Shown here in pieces: positions 63,154-64,000 of a stretch of 64,000 bases of DNA. This DNA comes from Flagellimonas ochracea (lineage in GTDB: Bacteria; Bacteroidota; Bacteroidia; Flavobacteriales; Flavobacteriaceae), in NCBI RefSeq assembly GCF_009903685.1, contig NZ_JAAABI010000002.1, positions 310,001-374,000 on the forward strand, read 5' to 3'. Position 1 is the first letter of the stretch; every line of letters starts with the position of its first letter. Position numbers and translations under genes: made by a program. Below the pieces are notes generated by a model. The model had not been told where the DNA came from. It worked only from the letters and a program-made list of their open reading frames with translations, and did not search any database.

Positions 63154-64000
63154 TCATTTAAAATTGGGATAGACAAGTTGCAGTAATTGGTTCAATGAGG
63201 CTACCTGAGCTGTATTTGAAGATTGCATGATTCCATTTTTTCTTACAAAGGCCCTAGCGAAGAGGTCATATTTGACGCGGGCGGCCATTTTTTTAATTTC
63301 ATCACCTTCTTTTTCGGCCAATACTTCCAATTTTCCCAATTCCTTTTCCCACCAATTGTAATTAAACGTATTTGAGTTCTCGAATTCTTGTGAGAATCTA
63401 GATCTAAACTTGGAGCTAAATTTTTCTTCAATGTTTAATGCACGATTTAATGCCGCCACCGACTTTTTGTAATGTTTTGAATTTTTAAACAGATGATACT
63501 TGGTCTCAAGACTGTCAACCTGAATATGGTCCTTGTAATCCTTGATGATTCGTTCGTACTGTTCCGCAGCAAAAAGCCATTTCTTATTGTCTAAAAATTG
63601 TTGCAAAAGATTGTAGTCCGTTTTATAAAAAGACAAAACGGCATCAATCTGTACTGGAGGGCTATTCTTGGTTCGTTGCAAGTATAACCAATCAAATGCA
63701 CGAAGTATCTGCCCGGATGGGGGCCAACTATGATTGTCGTCATACGTTATCAGCGCGCTATTGAAGTTTATAAGATTTAAGTATGCTTTGTTTTCAAGCA
63801 TTTCCCTATAGTTCATATCTCTGTTTCCGCAAAGTCCTACGTAAGCATAGTTTTGGGTAGAGGGCATATGCTCCTGAAGCCCTGAAAATCCAGCCCCACA
63901 GCCAATAACACCGGAAAATTTGTTGGTTAAAGAGGCTATGGCACTGGCCAATCGGGATCCCCCAGAAAATCCAGCAGCAAACATTTCATCATCTTTAATA
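63154..64000 (-). CDS. alpha/beta-hydrolase-like protein (partial, N-terminus outside window)
   Basis: The C-terminal ~282 residues of a hydrolase-like protein; the frame is open to the right edge, so the true start is outside. AAGFSGGSRLASAIAS is a nucleophile-elbow (Gly-x-Ser-x-Gly) motif, DDNHSWPP supplies a candidate catalytic His, and a helical C-terminal part of about 190 residues follows with no clear family. It resembles the esterase/dienelactone-hydrolase group. Substrate and location are unknown; a signal peptide cannot be seen because the N-terminus is missing. Confidence 0.72.
   Translation of the reverse strand, partial: IKDDEMFAAGFSGGSRLASAIASLTNKFSGVIGCGAGFSGLQEHMPSTQNYAYVGLCGNRDMNYREMLENKAYLNLINFNSALITYDDNHSWPPSGQILRAFDWLYLQRTKNSPPVQIDAVLSFYKTDYNLLQQFLDNKKWLFAAEQYERIIKDYKDHIQVDSLETKYHLFKNSKHYKKSVAALNRALNIEEKFSSKFRSRFSQEFENSNTFNYNWWEKELGKLEVLAEKEGDEIKKMAARVKYDLFARAFVRKNGIMQSSNTAQVASLNQLLQLVYPNFK

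Noticed and set aside
1-64000. Searched for CRISPR arrays, IS elements, integrase or transposase genes and rRNA.
   Set aside because: No regularly spaced identical repeats, no inverted-repeat-bounded transposase and no rRNA-like stretches were recognised.

Overview
The window looks like a chromosome segment of a gliding marine Flavobacteriaceae bacterium (Bacteroidota), near Muricauda/Allomuricauda or Maribacter in flavour; the genus is inference. The evidence is a sprC-sprD-sprB-sprF type gliding/type IX secretion (T9SS) locus, T9SS type B sorting domains, Bacteroidota promoter elements (TAnnTTTG), families largely restricted to this phylum (DUF4175, DUF4837, DUF6747, DUF4401/GDYXXLXY), and GlnRS alongside GluRS. 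No insertion sequence, prophage, rRNA operon or CRISPR array was seen.

Layout. 1-9.1 kb (minus strand): tail of a surface-polysaccharide locus. It holds dTDP-L-rhamnose genes (rfbD, rfbB, rfbA, rfbC), a Wzz-like chain-length protein, cysQ (cut by the left edge), a Bacteroidota-specific protein with a nucleoside-phosphorylase-like motif, a GH3-type adenylating enzyme and an M23 endopeptidase. 9.3-12.2 kb (plus): tatA, an OmpA/PD40 envelope protein and a small DUF6747 membrane protein. 12.2-16.1 kb (minus): DUF4837 lipoprotein, a LysM lytic transglycosylase and pgk. 16.3-19.9 kb: DNA polymerase III delta', DoxX, an AraC regulator divergent from a secreted YHS protein, and an OmpH/Skp-like lipoprotein. 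20.1-27.3 kb (minus): a methyltransferase, a lipoprotein, mnmG, ybeY and a giant DUF4175 protein. Two perfect parS-type palindromes flank mnmG. 27.3-33 kb: alkB-type monooxygenase, gltX, an SPFH protein and glnS.

33.1-52.1 kb (plus): the gliding locus. A T9SS-sorted SprC-like protein, a PorP/SprF barrel fused to tandem SPOR-like repeats (SprD-like), a 4552-residue SprB-type adhesin with about 40 Cys-paired repeats, and a short SprF. SprB is expected to be exported by T9SS with SprF and moved along the cell surface for gliding.

52.2-64 kb: folB, tRNA-Cys, a LysE transporter whose reading frame runs antisense through the tRNA, a GIN-domain protein, RNase R, a ~590 bp AT-rich gap, rpiB, a zinc-type CDF exporter and an ElaA-like acetyltransferase. 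Then comes a compact restriction-modification pair: a C5-cytosine methyltransferase and an overlapping, unassigned PD-(D/E)XK-like protein. A DUF2157-DUF4401-GDYXXLXY membrane operon follows, with DUF4401 frameshifted at an A8 tract. The right edge cuts an alpha/beta-hydrolase-like gene.

Most worth a second look: the tRNA-Cys/LysE junction with its 16-nt repeat, the parS pair around mnmG, the DUF4401 homopolymer frameshift, the unassigned restriction partner, the SprD-like SPOR fusion, and -10 elements lying right against start codons, which imply leaderless mRNAs.
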